From Haliscomenobacter sp041740695 (GTDB lineage Bacteria > Bacteroidota > Bacteroidia > Chitinophagales > Saprospiraceae): a DNA stretch of 64,000 nucleotides. The notes beneath the pieces were generated by a model that saw only the letters and a list, made by a program, of their open reading frames with translations, was not told the DNA's origin and made no database searches. The stretch lies in the NCBI RefSeq assembly GCF_041740695.1, contig NZ_JBGSLK010000113.1:124001-188000 (forward strand), read 5' to 3'. This document shows, in pieces, positions 53,108 to 61,395 of this stretch (its first letter is position 1; every line of letters starts with the position of its first letter). A program made the position numbers and the translations under genes.

Positions 53108-53800
53108 ATGGAAAACCTGGAACGGGAGTTTAGCACTTTGGCGGGCTTAATCGGTGAAAAAGCCCGTGCAGTCATGCTTTGGAACCTTTTGGATGGCCGG
53201 GCTTATACTGCCACAGAACTTGCCATTTGTGCGGATGTTTCTGCACAATCGGCTAGCAATCATTTGTCCAAATTGATTCAGGCCAATATCCTCCAGGTAA
53301 AAAATCAAGGCAAGCATCGGTATTACTCTTTTAGCAATCCTGAAGTCGCCGCCGTAATAGAATCTATGGCGGGCTTATTGTCATTGGGCAATGAACAAAG
53401 AGAGGTAAAAAGAACCTTACCGCAGCCAGGTTTAAGGTTGGCACGTACTTGTTATGACCATTTAGCAGGAAAATTAGGGGTTGAAATGTCCGAAGCTATG
53501 CTCCAAAAGGGCTTCCTTACCTTGGCACATCAACAATATGAAGTCACAACTTTGGGCCTAGGCTGGTTCAATGATTTGGAGATTGATGTGGCTGCATTGC
53601 ATTGCCAAAAACGCCTCTTTGCCCACCCTTGTTTGGACTGGAGTGAGCGGCGTCCTCATCTGGCAGGGGCACTAGGTGCGGCCATTTTACAAACCATGTT
53701 AGAAAAAGACTGGGTGCGAAAAGTTAAAAACTCCAGAGCATTGCTGTGTACTGCCAAAGGACAAAAAGCACTAAAACAGAGTTTGGGTATTGAGTTTTGA
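53108..53800 (+). CDS. ArsR-family winged-helix regulator
   Basis: A 230-residue regulator. Residues 10-95 are an ArsR-type winged helix (YTATELAICADVSAQSASNHLSKL, then GKHRYYSF for the wing). The C-terminal half (110-220) has conserved RTCYDHLAGKLGV and the Cys-containing LDWSERRPHLAGALGAAI. The extended ArsR group with this LDWxERRxHLxG signature is common and probably senses a small molecule or oxidant. It is the last gene of the OsmC-ACT run and may control it. Confidence 0.88.
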   Translation: MENLEREFSTLAGLIGEKARAVMLWNLLDGRAYTATELAICADVSAQSASNHLSKLIQANILQVKNQGKHRYYSFSNPEVAAVIESMAGLLSLGNEQREVKRTLPQPGLRLARTCYDHLAGKLGVEMSEAMLQKGFLTLAHQQYEVTTLGLGWFNDLEIDVAALHCQKRLFAHPCLDWSERRPHLAGALGAAILQTMLEKDWVRKVKNSRALLCTAKGQKALKQSLGIEF

Positions 53801-53889
53801 TTCTAGGCCACAATTAATGGTGTTTAGCCATGAGGGTAAAACCCAATGAGCAGCATCAAGTAAGGGAAAGCTCAAAAACACCAACAACC

Positions 53890-54975
53890 ATGTTGTACCT
53901 CACTGGAATCATCCTCTCCTGTTTTCTTGCCCTGCTGCTTTTGTTGAAAAAAGATAAAGCTACCGCTGACCGGATTTTATGCATTTGGATGTTCATCATG
54001 GCTTTGCACCAAGGCAGTAATCATCTGGATGTGAGCAAAATTTCCTACACTTATCCTCATTTGTTAGGCATAGGTTTTGCCCTTCCCCTTTTGCATGGGC
54101 TTATGCTGCATTTTTATGTGCTGGCTTTGCTGGGGCAAAAGAAGTTGAGTTGGGGGTATGTGCTGCCGCACTTCGTACCCTTTGTTGTGTTAACGGCATT
54201 GGCGATGCCTTTTTATCGACTGCCTGCGGCTGAAAAAATCCAGGTATTTCTCCATCAAGGGGCTGGATACGAGTGGTTCATGCTAACTCAGCTCTGCCTC
54301 ATTGTGGTTTCCGGCTTTGTTTATGTGCTGTGGTCTTTCCGATTGATACATACTAGTCAAAAAAAACCTTCACAAAAGCCAGATGCCGTCACATTTCAAC
54401 ATTTGCTATGGCTGAAGTACCTGTCATTGGGGCTGGCGGGGATTTGGGTTTTGGTGCTCTTTTTTGATGATCAGGTCATTTTTGGCGGGGTTACTACGCT
54501 GGTCTGTTTGATTGGCATTTTGGGCATCAACCAGGTACCTGTTTTTGTAGGCAATTTTATGTCCGACCCATTGGCTCCTGCTCCTGTAAGTAGCCTGCCC
54601 CGCTACGCCAAATCTGGCCTGAGTGCCAGCCAATCCGATGCCATTTTTGAACAGTTGACACAATTGATGCAAAAGCAGGAAGTGTACAAAAATCCTGAAC
54701 TCAGTTTGGGTGAACTGGCTGAACTATTGAGCGTTCATTCCAATTACCTCTCGCAAGTGATCAACGAAAAAACGGAGAAAAATTTTTACCAGTACATCAA
54801 CCAGCTACGGGTAGAAGCATTTTTGCAAGTGGCCGCAATGCCCCACAAGCAACATTATTCCCTACTAGCGATGGCTTTTGAATGCGGGTTCAACTCCAAG
54901 TCGACCTTTAACAAGTATTTCAAAACGGTAATGGGCGAAACACCATCTGAATATTTTTCTTTGATAAAGTCTTGA
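53890..54975 (+). CDS. AraC-family regulator with N-terminal seven-helix membrane domain
   Basis: A 361-residue protein from ATG 53890. The N-terminal ~215 residues form about seven membrane helices, and a cytoplasmic linker leads to an AraC DNA-binding domain with two helix-turn-helix motifs (LSLGELAELLSVHSNYLSQV and YSLLAMAFECGFNSKSTFNK). This membrane-AraC layout is common in Bacteroidota and implies direct sensing at the membrane. It precedes a lipoprotein hydrolase and a barrel protein on the same strand and may regulate them. Confidence 0.88.
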   Translation: MLYLTGIILSCFLALLLLLKKDKATADRILCIWMFIMALHQGSNHLDVSKISYTYPHLLGIGFALPLLHGLMLHFYVLALLGQKKLSWGYVLPHFVPFVVLTALAMPFYRLPAAEKIQVFLHQGAGYEWFMLTQLCLIVVSGFVYVLWSFRLIHTSQKKPSQKPDAVTFQHLLWLKYLSLGLAGIWVLVLFFDDQVIFGGVTTLVCLIGILGINQVPVFVGNFMSDPLAPAPVSSLPRYAKSGLSASQSDAIFEQLTQLMQKQEVYKNPELSLGELAELLSVHSNYLSQVINEKTEKNFYQYINQLRVEAFLQVAAMPHKQHYSLLAMAFECGFNSKSTFNKYFKTVMGETPSEYFSLIKS

Positions 54976-55058
54976 TTTTTAAATCCTTGACAGTTCGGCC
55001 TTGTAAGCGCGAACGCCATTCAGGTACGCCCTTACCCACAGCGACGCTCCAGGATCGG

Positions 55059-55087
55059 AAGTAGTTTTTCTTTGCACAAAACTACTT
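55059..55087 (+). promoter_or_regulatory. Leader hairpin just before the hydrolase start
   Basis: AAGTAGTTTT and AAAACTACTT (55059-55068, 55078-55087), perfect 10-base arms, 9-base loop, ending 5 bases before ATG 55093. It could be an operator or a structure that limits ribosome access. Confidence 0.45.
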
Positions 55088-55092
55088 TCAAC

Positions 55093-56112
55093 ATGACACG
55101 ATCACTGTTTTTTGGGCATCCACAAGGGATGCCGCTACTGTTGCTTTTTGTAATTGCGCTGGTGGCTTTTTCCTGCGATCTGGAAGACCCCAGCACACCC
55201 GGTCTGCTGGTTCCCAGAACCGTAGACCAGGATCCTACCCTACCCTCCTTAGCCATCAATGGCACCCTTTTGCACGTAGAAACTTACGGCAAACCCAGCG
55301 ATCCATTGTTGGTTTTGATCCATGGCGGGCCCGGTGGCGATTACCGCTCCCTAATCCCAGCCAAAGCAATGGCACCGGAAGGTTTTTTTGTGATTTTTTA
55401 CGATCAACGGGGCACCGGACTTTCCCAACGGGTGTCGCGCAGCCAGTTTGAAGGAGCTGATGCCATCCAGCTCATGATCGATGACTTGGATCAACTCATT
55501 GGCCATTTCAAAAAGAGCCCTAGCCAGAAGGTTTTTCTCATGGGCCATTCCTGGGGGGCCATGTTGGCTACGGCTTACCTCAACCAAAATCCGCAAGCGA
55601 TCAGCGGTGCCGTTTTGGCCGAACCTGGCGGTTTTACCTGGACACAGACTACCGAATACCTGAGTCGCTCCAACAAAATCAAACTGTTTTCGGAAGCCTT
55701 GAATGACGCTGTGTACCCCGAGCAAATTTTTTCCGGCAGAGCCGAACACGAAATCCTGGATTACAAGGCTTCTTTCTTTGCAAGTTTTGAAAATGCACCA
55801 GGCAATACCATTGGCAACGCCGGTCCCTACCCTTTTTGGCGCAATGGAGCGGTAGTTTTTAATGCCCTGATTGACAATGCCGAGCGCCGGGGGCTCGACT
55901 TCACCACCCATTTAAAAGAATTCAAGCCCAAGGTGTTGTTCCTTTACAGCGAGCTCAATCGAGCCTATCAATTACCCTGGGCGCAGCAGGTGTCTTCTCC
56001 CTACGCTCAAGCCCAACTGGAAGAAATCAAAGGCTGCGGCCATGAAATGTTCCATTTTGCCTGGCCTGGCATCATGGAAAAATCTTTAAGCTATTTAAAT
56101 GCATTGAAATGA
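55093..56112 (+). CDS. Alpha/beta hydrolase lipoprotein (prolyl aminopeptidase-like)
   Basis: A 339-residue lipoprotein; the helix MPLLLLFVIALVAFSC has a lipobox Cys. The hydrolase fold shows the oxyanion loop HGGPGGDYRS, the nucleophile elbow GHSWGAM, and the catalytic His in GCGHEMFHFAWP. HGGPG and GHSWG are typical of the prolyl iminopeptidase group, but the family also contains other hydrolases. It is exported and lipid-anchored. Its stop overlaps the next gene's start (ATGA). Confidence 0.88.
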   Translation: MTRSLFFGHPQGMPLLLLFVIALVAFSCDLEDPSTPGLLVPRTVDQDPTLPSLAINGTLLHVETYGKPSDPLLVLIHGGPGGDYRSLIPAKAMAPEGFFVIFYDQRGTGLSQRVSRSQFEGADAIQLMIDDLDQLIGHFKKSPSQKVFLMGHSWGAMLATAYLNQNPQAISGAVLAEPGGFTWTQTTEYLSRSNKIKLFSEALNDAVYPEQIFSGRAEHEILDYKASFFASFENAPGNTIGNAGPYPFWRNGAVVFNALIDNAERRGLDFTTHLKEFKPKVLFLYSELNRAYQLPWAQQVSSPYAQAQLEEIKGCGHEMFHFAWPGIMEKSLSYLNALK

Positions 56113-56771
56113 AATCTCGACTTTTTGTCCTTGTATTCGCTTTGTGCTGGATGCACAGTATGACCTTTGCTCAGGATTTGAATTGGGCACAGGTACAAAA
56201 AGAACAGCAGCACTTTGTGGCCGCCAAGTTTGGTGCCGATTATGCCACAGTCTTAGGTTTGTCTTATGGGTATCGTTTACCCGGAAAAAATCTCAGCTTT
56301 GTCAGTGCAGAACTATCCAGCCCTTTTGGCCGCGATTTGCTCGATGACTGGAAGCTACGCTTGGCTTACCAACTCCGGGTATGGCAGGGAGGTAAGCTCG
56401 GCCTAAGCCTGAAACCTGGGCTGATCCTGCGCAAGTATGACTCTAATATTGCCAAGGTCTTGAATGTTGGCATTGACCTAAATACTGCTTTGGGTTATTA
56501 CCGCCCCAAATGGTTTATTGCTGCCGAAGCTGGAGTAGATCATAGCCTCGCCAGCAAACTCAAACAAGGTTCTTTAAAGGAAAATTATCCCGGCATCTAC
56601 GAAGGCTGGATTGGCTCTACGGGTGGAAATTTCAAGTTTGGCGGACATTTAGGGTATTCCTTTGGAACACAGCTTGCATCGCTGCGCCTGGGTAAAGTTT
56701 ATGCCCAAAATTTCCGGGACAACCCCACCCTACCCTTTTATTTTGAATTGACTTTGCTAAAAATCTGGTGA
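56109..56771 (+). CDS. Putative outer-membrane beta-barrel protein
   Basis: A 220-residue protein with signal peptide (ALCWMHSMTFAQ), then alternating amphipathic strands with aromatic girdles (VLGLSYGYRLPGKNLSFVSA, LGYYRPKWFIAAEAGVD, FGGHLGYSFGTQ) and a C-terminal strand ending FYFELTLLKIW, as in outer-membrane barrels. Function unknown. The start overlaps the hydrolase stop by 4 bases, so the two are coupled and probably act together. Confidence 0.8.
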   Translation: MKSRLFVLVFALCWMHSMTFAQDLNWAQVQKEQQHFVAAKFGADYATVLGLSYGYRLPGKNLSFVSAELSSPFGRDLLDDWKLRLAYQLRVWQGGKLGLSLKPGLILRKYDSNIAKVLNVGIDLNTALGYYRPKWFIAAEAGVDHSLASKLKQGSLKENYPGIYEGWIGSTGGNFKFGGHLGYSFGTQLASLRLGKVYAQNFRDNPTLPFYFELTLLKIW

Positions 56772-56867
56772 TAACACCTCACAACGAGAGCTGCCCTGGA
56801 GTGGTCAACATGAAACTCTTCGGGCAGCCTGGATTGCTCATACCGTGGCCGCACAAGCAATGTTTTT

Positions 56868-56979
56868 CTAAGGTGCCCCTTAGGTGTCTTAAGTTTCTTA
56901 GGTGGTGAAAAAGAAAAACCTGCGCAGCAGGCATTGTTTTACCACCTAAGAAACCCAAGACACTATAGAAACACCTTAG
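56868..56979. repeat. TAAGAAACC/CTTAGGTG-word hairpin between convergent genes
   Basis: Arms 56868-56911 and 56937-56979 share CTAAGGTG..GTGTCTT..GTTTCTTAGGTGGT with few differences. The loop contains its own CCTGC-GCA-GCAGG hairpin. An additional GCTGCCC/GGGCAGC pair (56786-56829) precedes it. Confidence 0.75.
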
Positions 56980-56993
56980 ACGCAACGACCCAT

Positions 56994-58169
56994 TCAAAAA
57001 TACCGCCCAATCTTCGGATGCTCTACAATCGCCTGTTTTAGCGCATAAAAATCCACTTCCCCCTGGTGACTCCAAACCACCTTACCTCCGGGCTCGACCA
57101 AAATCGTATAAGGCAGCGCCCCATTCCAGTTCGGATCCACCGCTTCGATCAGCGCGTATTTATCCTCCTCTGAAAACAAATAATTGGGAACCGCCGAAAA
57201 TTTTTCTTTCAAAAACTTCAGCGCCTTGGCCTCCTGATCCGGTTTGTCGGCTGACAAGGAGACAAATTCAAAGTCCCGGGCACCGAACATGCGCTGCAAA
57301 ACGATAAAATCTGGATATTCCAAGATGCAAGGCCCACACCAGGTCGCCCAAACATTGATGAGCCGGAGTTTTTCGGAGCCATCGTTTTTAAGCAATTTTT
57401 TCACCCCTGCCTCATCCAATTTGGCAACGGATACTGGTTTGGCTTCCCATTCCTTCTGGACTTTGTCCTTGTAATCCAATTTCCAGCCCCATTTGGTAGA
57501 ACAACCAAAGGTTTTGGTTACCGGGGTAGCCACTGGCTTGCCCGCCAGCACTGCATCGATAGCGGCTCGGAGATCTTCAGAATTGGCTGCTCCAGGTTTT
57601 TCGATGGCATCGAAGCGGCCCGTATAGGCCAATTTACGTTGGGCGTCAAAGAGGAAAACGTGCGGCGTGGCTACTGGGCCATACTTCAGGGAAACTGCTT
57701 CGTTGTCGCCATCATACAGGTAGGGAAAATCGAATTGCTGGTTTTTTGCCCGGATTTTCATTTCTTCAAAATCGTCGTTGAGGTCGGTATAGCCCAGTTC
57801 TTCGTATTGCAAGCCCAATGGACTATTGGGTGAAATGGCGACCACACTCAATCCTTTGCTGCGGTAATCTTTCTCCACCGCTTTTAGCCGAGCTTCGTAA
57901 GCCTGGGCCGTGGGGCAATGGTTGCAGGTAAACACGATGGCCAAGGCTTTGGCTGCTTTAAAATCGTCGAGACTATGCCATTTGCCATCTACTCCTGGGA
58001 GTTTGAAGTCAGGCGCAGCAGCGCCGATTTCCAGGGTTGTAACCGTTTGTTCGGCTACGGGCTTGGGATTTGCTTTAAAGACTTCTGCTTGTTCAGGTTG
58101 TTTTTCGGGGGAACCGCATGCGCTCAGCAGCATCCCCAGGATTAAGGACTGAAAAATGTTAAGCTTCAT
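56994..58169 (-). CDS. Lipoprotein with two thioredoxin-like domains
   Basis: A 391-residue lipoprotein (lipobox MLLSAC). Domain 1 (residues about 50-210) is an AhpC/TSA-like redoxin with FTCNHCPTAQAYE, a CxxC of the peroxiredoxin-like type found in Bacteroidota. Domain 2 (about 245-390) is a TlpA-like thioredoxin with NVWATWCGPCILEYPDF. Both keep the Pro of the cis-Pro loop (VATPHVFL, GALPYTILV). Two redox sites on one periplasmic protein suggest electron relay or isomerase activity. A similar fusion may exist in related genomes; I cannot check. Confidence 0.87.
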   Translation of the reverse strand: MKLNIFQSLILGMLLSACGSPEKQPEQAEVFKANPKPVAEQTVTTLEIGAAAPDFKLPGVDGKWHSLDDFKAAKALAIVFTCNHCPTAQAYEARLKAVEKDYRSKGLSVVAISPNSPLGLQYEELGYTDLNDDFEEMKIRAKNQQFDFPYLYDGDNEAVSLKYGPVATPHVFLFDAQRKLAYTGRFDAIEKPGAANSEDLRAAIDAVLAGKPVATPVTKTFGCSTKWGWKLDYKDKVQKEWEAKPVSVAKLDEAGVKKLLKNDGSEKLRLINVWATWCGPCILEYPDFIVLQRMFGARDFEFVSLSADKPDQEAKALKFLKEKFSAVPNYLFSEEDKYALIEAVDPNWNGALPYTILVEPGGKVVWSHQGEVDFYALKQAIVEHPKIGRYF

Positions 58170-58211
58170 TTTTGTTTGTGTTATAGTATTGAATAGCTAC
58201 TAATGTATTGA

Positions 58212-58245
58212 ATTTCTGGCAGTATTGCGCAATACTGCCAGAAAT
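58212..58245. repeat. Perfect 34-base palindrome
   Basis: ATTTCTGGCAGTATTGC followed by its exact reverse complement with no spacer (58212-58228, 58229-58245). It lies between the redoxin and DinB genes, both on the minus strand. Confidence 0.9.
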
Positions 58246-58255
58246 CTTTGAGTGT

Positions 58256-58861
58256 CTACTCCCGCACTTTTCCAGTCAACACACTCGCCTTGCCATTAAA
58301 TGGATTTCCCGAGGAGCGCCGAAACGTCACCACTTGCCCTACATGCCACAAAGCATCGGAGATGGGCCCGTTGATCAGGTTCCAAAAGGGGAACTCGGTT
58401 TTGTTGGCCCCATTTTGAAAAACCATACTGTGGTTGTCCAATTTGGTGTCGGCCTTTTTGAGCAGTTCGCTGGCCTCTTGCAAAATCTCCAGGGTCTTTT
58501 TCCTTTTTACCTCAAAAGTGAGCGGTGAAGTTTCCTCTCCACTCCGCACATTGGGCTGGTTTTTCAAGGCATTGAGCACAATGGTTGAAAGGCCCAGGAT
58601 GTGATCGATGGTCTCTTCACTGCTGCGTGCTTCAGGGGTGGGGCGAAATGCCAGATCTTCGGGGCGTAAACCTTCGGTTGCCCAGTAAAAACGGAAGCCG
58701 AGCCCGTCGATCATCCGCGCTACTACACTTTCGGCGCTGTACGTTTCGGGATAGGCGGGGATTTCACGGTAGGGAAGGGTGGTGTTCATGGTTTGGTTGT
58801 TTTGTGCCCATACGTTGATGTAAGAGAGCAGCAAAAAAGCAACGAGTGTAAGGCTTTTCAT
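58256..58861 (-). CDS. DinB-like four-helix metal-binding protein, secreted
   Basis: A 201-residue protein with a signal peptide (LTLVAFLLLSYINVWAQ). The mature part has a DinB/YfiT-like four-helix bundle with His residues in TIDHILGLS and DALWHVGQVVTFRR, typical of the metal site, and GFRFYWATEGLRPEDLAFRP near the first helix. Secreted DinB-like proteins of this kind are common in Bacteroidota with unknown roles. The signal peptide is clear; the family call is from motif spacing. Confidence 0.8.
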   Translation of the reverse strand: MKSLTLVAFLLLSYINVWAQNNQTMNTTLPYREIPAYPETYSAESVVARMIDGLGFRFYWATEGLRPEDLAFRPTPEARSSEETIDHILGLSTIVLNALKNQPNVRSGEETSPLTFEVKRKKTLEILQEASELLKKADTKLDNHSMVFQNGANKTEFPFWNLINGPISDALWHVGQVVTFRRSSGNPFNGKASVLTGKVRE

Positions 58862-58929
58862 GTCAGATGATTGAAGTGATTGTAATCTTTAAAGGTATAA
58901 AAAGAGCGGGAATTAGGAAATAAGTCATT

Positions 58930-59080
58930 ATTGCTCGCGGAATCTCATTTTTTTAGGGACTTTAAGCGAGCAATAAAACGGTATTGCTCGCTCTATCTCT
59001 ATTTTTTTTGGACTTTGAGCGAGCAATAGGGTTGGAATGCTCGCTTTAAGTCTGTATTTTTAAGACTTAAAGCGAGCAAT
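58930..59080 (+). repeat. Three tandem 53-base hairpin units ending at the AAA ATPase start codon
   Basis: Three units of 45 bases (58930-58974, 58983-59027, 59036-59080) separated by 8 bases. Each begins ATTGCTCGC (AATGCTCGC in unit 3) and ends GACTTtaAGCGAGCAAT, so each is a hairpin; unit 3 has perfect 14-base arms (GCTCGCTTTAAGTC and complement). The last unit ends 1 base before the ATG at 59082, so the repeats make up the promoter or leader of that gene. Confidence 0.9.
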
Positions 59081-59081
59081 T

Positions 59082-60521
59082 ATGTCAAAAGAGTTGATTG
59101 GAAGGGAAAAAGAGGTTAGTGTACTCAAAAATTTACTCACTACCGATGAAGCCGAACTGGTATCGGTCATTGGCCGTAGGCGGGTAGGCAAAACCTTTTT
59201 GGTACAGTCTGTATACAGCGAGCGCATTGCGTTTGAAATAACCGGGATTCAGCACGCTAAAAACAGCGAGCAACTGGAAAATTTTGTCGTTGCGCTGAGT
59301 TTGCAAAGCAAATCCCCCCTGCCCCTGCAAAAACCCAAAACCTGGCTAGAAGCATTTCATTTGTTGATTTTATACCTGGAAAGTGTGATTGAAGGGGGAA
59401 AAAAGGTGGTCTTTTTTGACGAACTTCCCTGGTTGGATACCCACCGTTCGGGCTTTCTCAATGCTTTTGGCTTTTTTTGGAACAGTTGGGCGGTGAAAAA
59501 AAACATCGTCGTGGTCATTTGTGGCTCGGCTGCTTCCTGGATGATTCAAAAAGTGGTGCACAATAAAGGTGGGCTGTACAACCGCATTACCAAACGCCTG
59601 CATCTCCAGCCCTTCTCTTTGCGGGAAACCGAATTGTACCTGCAAAAAAAAGGCTTGAACCTCAACCGCTACCAAATCACCGAATTGTACATGGCAATGG
59701 GAGGGATTCCCCACTATCTCAAGGAAATCCAAAAGGGTGAAAGTGTGGCGCAAAACATTGATCGAATCTGTTTTGCCAAAGGCGGCACGCTGTACGATGA
59801 ATTTGAACAACTTTATCCTTCCCTTTTTGAACATGCGGAAAGCCATATGGCGGTCGTTCGGGCTTTGGCAGCTAAACCTTCGGGCTTGAGCAGGTTGGAA
59901 ATTGGTCAAATTAGTGGAATCTCCAATGGGGGCGGCTTGAGCAAAACCTTGGAAGAACTGCAACATTCTGGCTTTATTGCGGAATTCCTGCCCTTTGGAC
60001 GGGTCAAAAGGGATTCACTTTTTCGCTTGAGTGATGAATATTCCCTTTTCTACCTCAAATTCATCGAAACCTTAAAAAAAGAAGGTGCGGGTATTTGGCA
60101 GAGTTTTCACGCCAGCCCAGCTTTCTATGCCTGGAGTGGTTACGCTTTTGAAAGCATTTGTCTCAAACACGTACCTGAAATCAAAAAAGCCCTGGGTATT
60201 TCCGGGGTATTCGCTACCGCTTCGGCTTTTTACCGCAAAGGCTCCGAAGGTATGGATGGCTGTCAAATTGATCTCTTGATTGACCGGGATGATAAGGTGA
60301 TCAACTTGTGTGAGATCAAATGGGCGAACTCGGAATACATCCTTAGCAAGGCCTACGCAGCGGATTTGCGGAAAAAAGTGGCCCTGTTTAAGCACTACTC
60401 GAAGACGAAAAAGCAGGTGTTTTTGACATTTATCAGCACGTATGGAGTGCTGGAGAATGAGCATAGCCGGGGCGTGGTGGATCGGGAATTGGGGTTGGGG
60501 GAGTTGTTTGGGGGGAGTTGA
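59082..60521 (+). CDS. AAA+ ATPase with C-terminal DUF234 nuclease-like domain
   Basis: A 479-residue protein: an ATPase_2-type AAA+ domain (1-215; Walker A GRRRVGKT, Walker B KVVFFDELPWLD, sensor VVVICGSAASWM), a winged-helix linker (about 255-335, LSRLEIGQISGISNGGGLSKTL), and a C-terminal DUF234 domain (about 375-470). The latter has the PD-(D/E)xK pattern: Asp in CQIDLLIDR and Glu-x-Lys in CEIKWA. The family is common in Bacteroidota and archaea with no firm function; defence or mobile-element roles have been guessed. Three tandem hairpins abut its start codon. Confidence 0.88.
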   Translation: MSKELIGREKEVSVLKNLLTTDEAELVSVIGRRRVGKTFLVQSVYSERIAFEITGIQHAKNSEQLENFVVALSLQSKSPLPLQKPKTWLEAFHLLILYLESVIEGGKKVVFFDELPWLDTHRSGFLNAFGFFWNSWAVKKNIVVVICGSAASWMIQKVVHNKGGLYNRITKRLHLQPFSLRETELYLQKKGLNLNRYQITELYMAMGGIPHYLKEIQKGESVAQNIDRICFAKGGTLYDEFEQLYPSLFEHAESHMAVVRALAAKPSGLSRLEIGQISGISNGGGLSKTLEELQHSGFIAEFLPFGRVKRDSLFRLSDEYSLFYLKFIETLKKEGAGIWQSFHASPAFYAWSGYAFESICLKHVPEIKKALGISGVFATASAFYRKGSEGMDGCQIDLLIDRDDKVINLCEIKWANSEYILSKAYAADLRKKVALFKHYSKTKKQVFLTFISTYGVLENEHSRGVVDRELGLGELFGGS

Positions 60522-60631
60522 TGCGGGGAATGTTTCTTGCCTTTTGAGCAATTTTAGTTCCGCTATCATTATGAGTTTTGTAGCAAAAACAACGTATTTT
60601 TGATGTGTCGATTACTATTCAATTAACAAAT

Positions 60632-61348
60632 ATGAATAAATACTACAACGCGTTCCAAGATGCAATAAGTTGGTTCAATTTTAAAAAGGATCCAGTTGAA
60701 GTTTCTGAAATCCAGCAATTCAAGTTGACCAAAAAATTTCAAGAGATATTTCCTGTAACAGCAAATCTGATCGATCAAAGCACAAAAACAGGAGTAGTAT
60801 TCAATGAAAAATCATTAATACTTTTCACCTGGGAAATTGGGCAAGAAATAAGTGGGTGGATGTGTCAATTTGATAATCCGAGAATTGAAATAATTGAAGA
60901 GCACAAAATCTTGATTGACAACATTGGAGGGATAATTGAATCATTTAATGGACCGGAAGGTATTGATGTGAATGGAATAACGTACAATTATGCCTTAACA
61001 CTGAATCAGAATTTCATGTATGTAGGTTCAATGTGTGATGCAAAAATGGACTGGGAGGATTATTACAAGGATAGATGTAAAAGCGAAGGATTCCTTTCTA
61101 TGGATTTGTCAGACTCTGTATTCTTCACACAAGAAGCCAATGGCGCAAGAACATTTTACGATAGAAAAACAAAAAAAATAACATTATTCTCTCATGATCA
61201 TGCTTTCAAATTCGTCGATTTTATACAAGGGCAACCTGAATACACGATGCATAACATTAAAGGTGTGGAGAGTTTTGTGGATTATGTAGAATTGACTTCA
61301 AAACAATGGGATACCTATTTTGAAAATAAAAGAAGACTGAGCAAATAA
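60632..61348 (+). CDS. Unknown protein, possibly SUKH/SMI1-like immunity fold
   Basis: A 238-residue protein from ATG 60632 (a GTG at 60605 is also in frame). The C-terminal half (YNYALTLNQNFMYVGSM, GARTFYDRKTKKITLFSHDH, FVDFIQGQPEY..FVDYVE) has the beta-rich look of SUKH/SMI1-type proteins, often immunity factors for toxins, but I cannot confirm it. The region is visibly richer in A+T than the rest of the window, which suggests recent transfer. It follows the AAA/DUF234 gene at 110 bases. Confidence 0.6.
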   Translation: MNKYYNAFQDAISWFNFKKDPVEVSEIQQFKLTKKFQEIFPVTANLIDQSTKTGVVFNEKSLILFTWEIGQEISGWMCQFDNPRIEIIEEHKILIDNIGGIIESFNGPEGIDVNGITYNYALTLNQNFMYVGSMCDAKMDWEDYYKDRCKSEGFLSMDLSDSVFFTQEANGARTFYDRKTKKITLFSHDHAFKFVDFIQGQPEYTMHNIKGVESFVDYVELTSKQWDTYFENKRRLSK

Positions 61349-61395
61349 TTGCCAAAAACTTTAAGGCCGAAGAGTAGTGCAAATAACTATAAAAC

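Noticed and set aside
58930..59080. CRISPR array from regular GCGAGCAAT repeats
   Set aside because: Only three units, the repeats are inverted within each unit, the middles are similar rather than unique spacers, and there are no cas genes.
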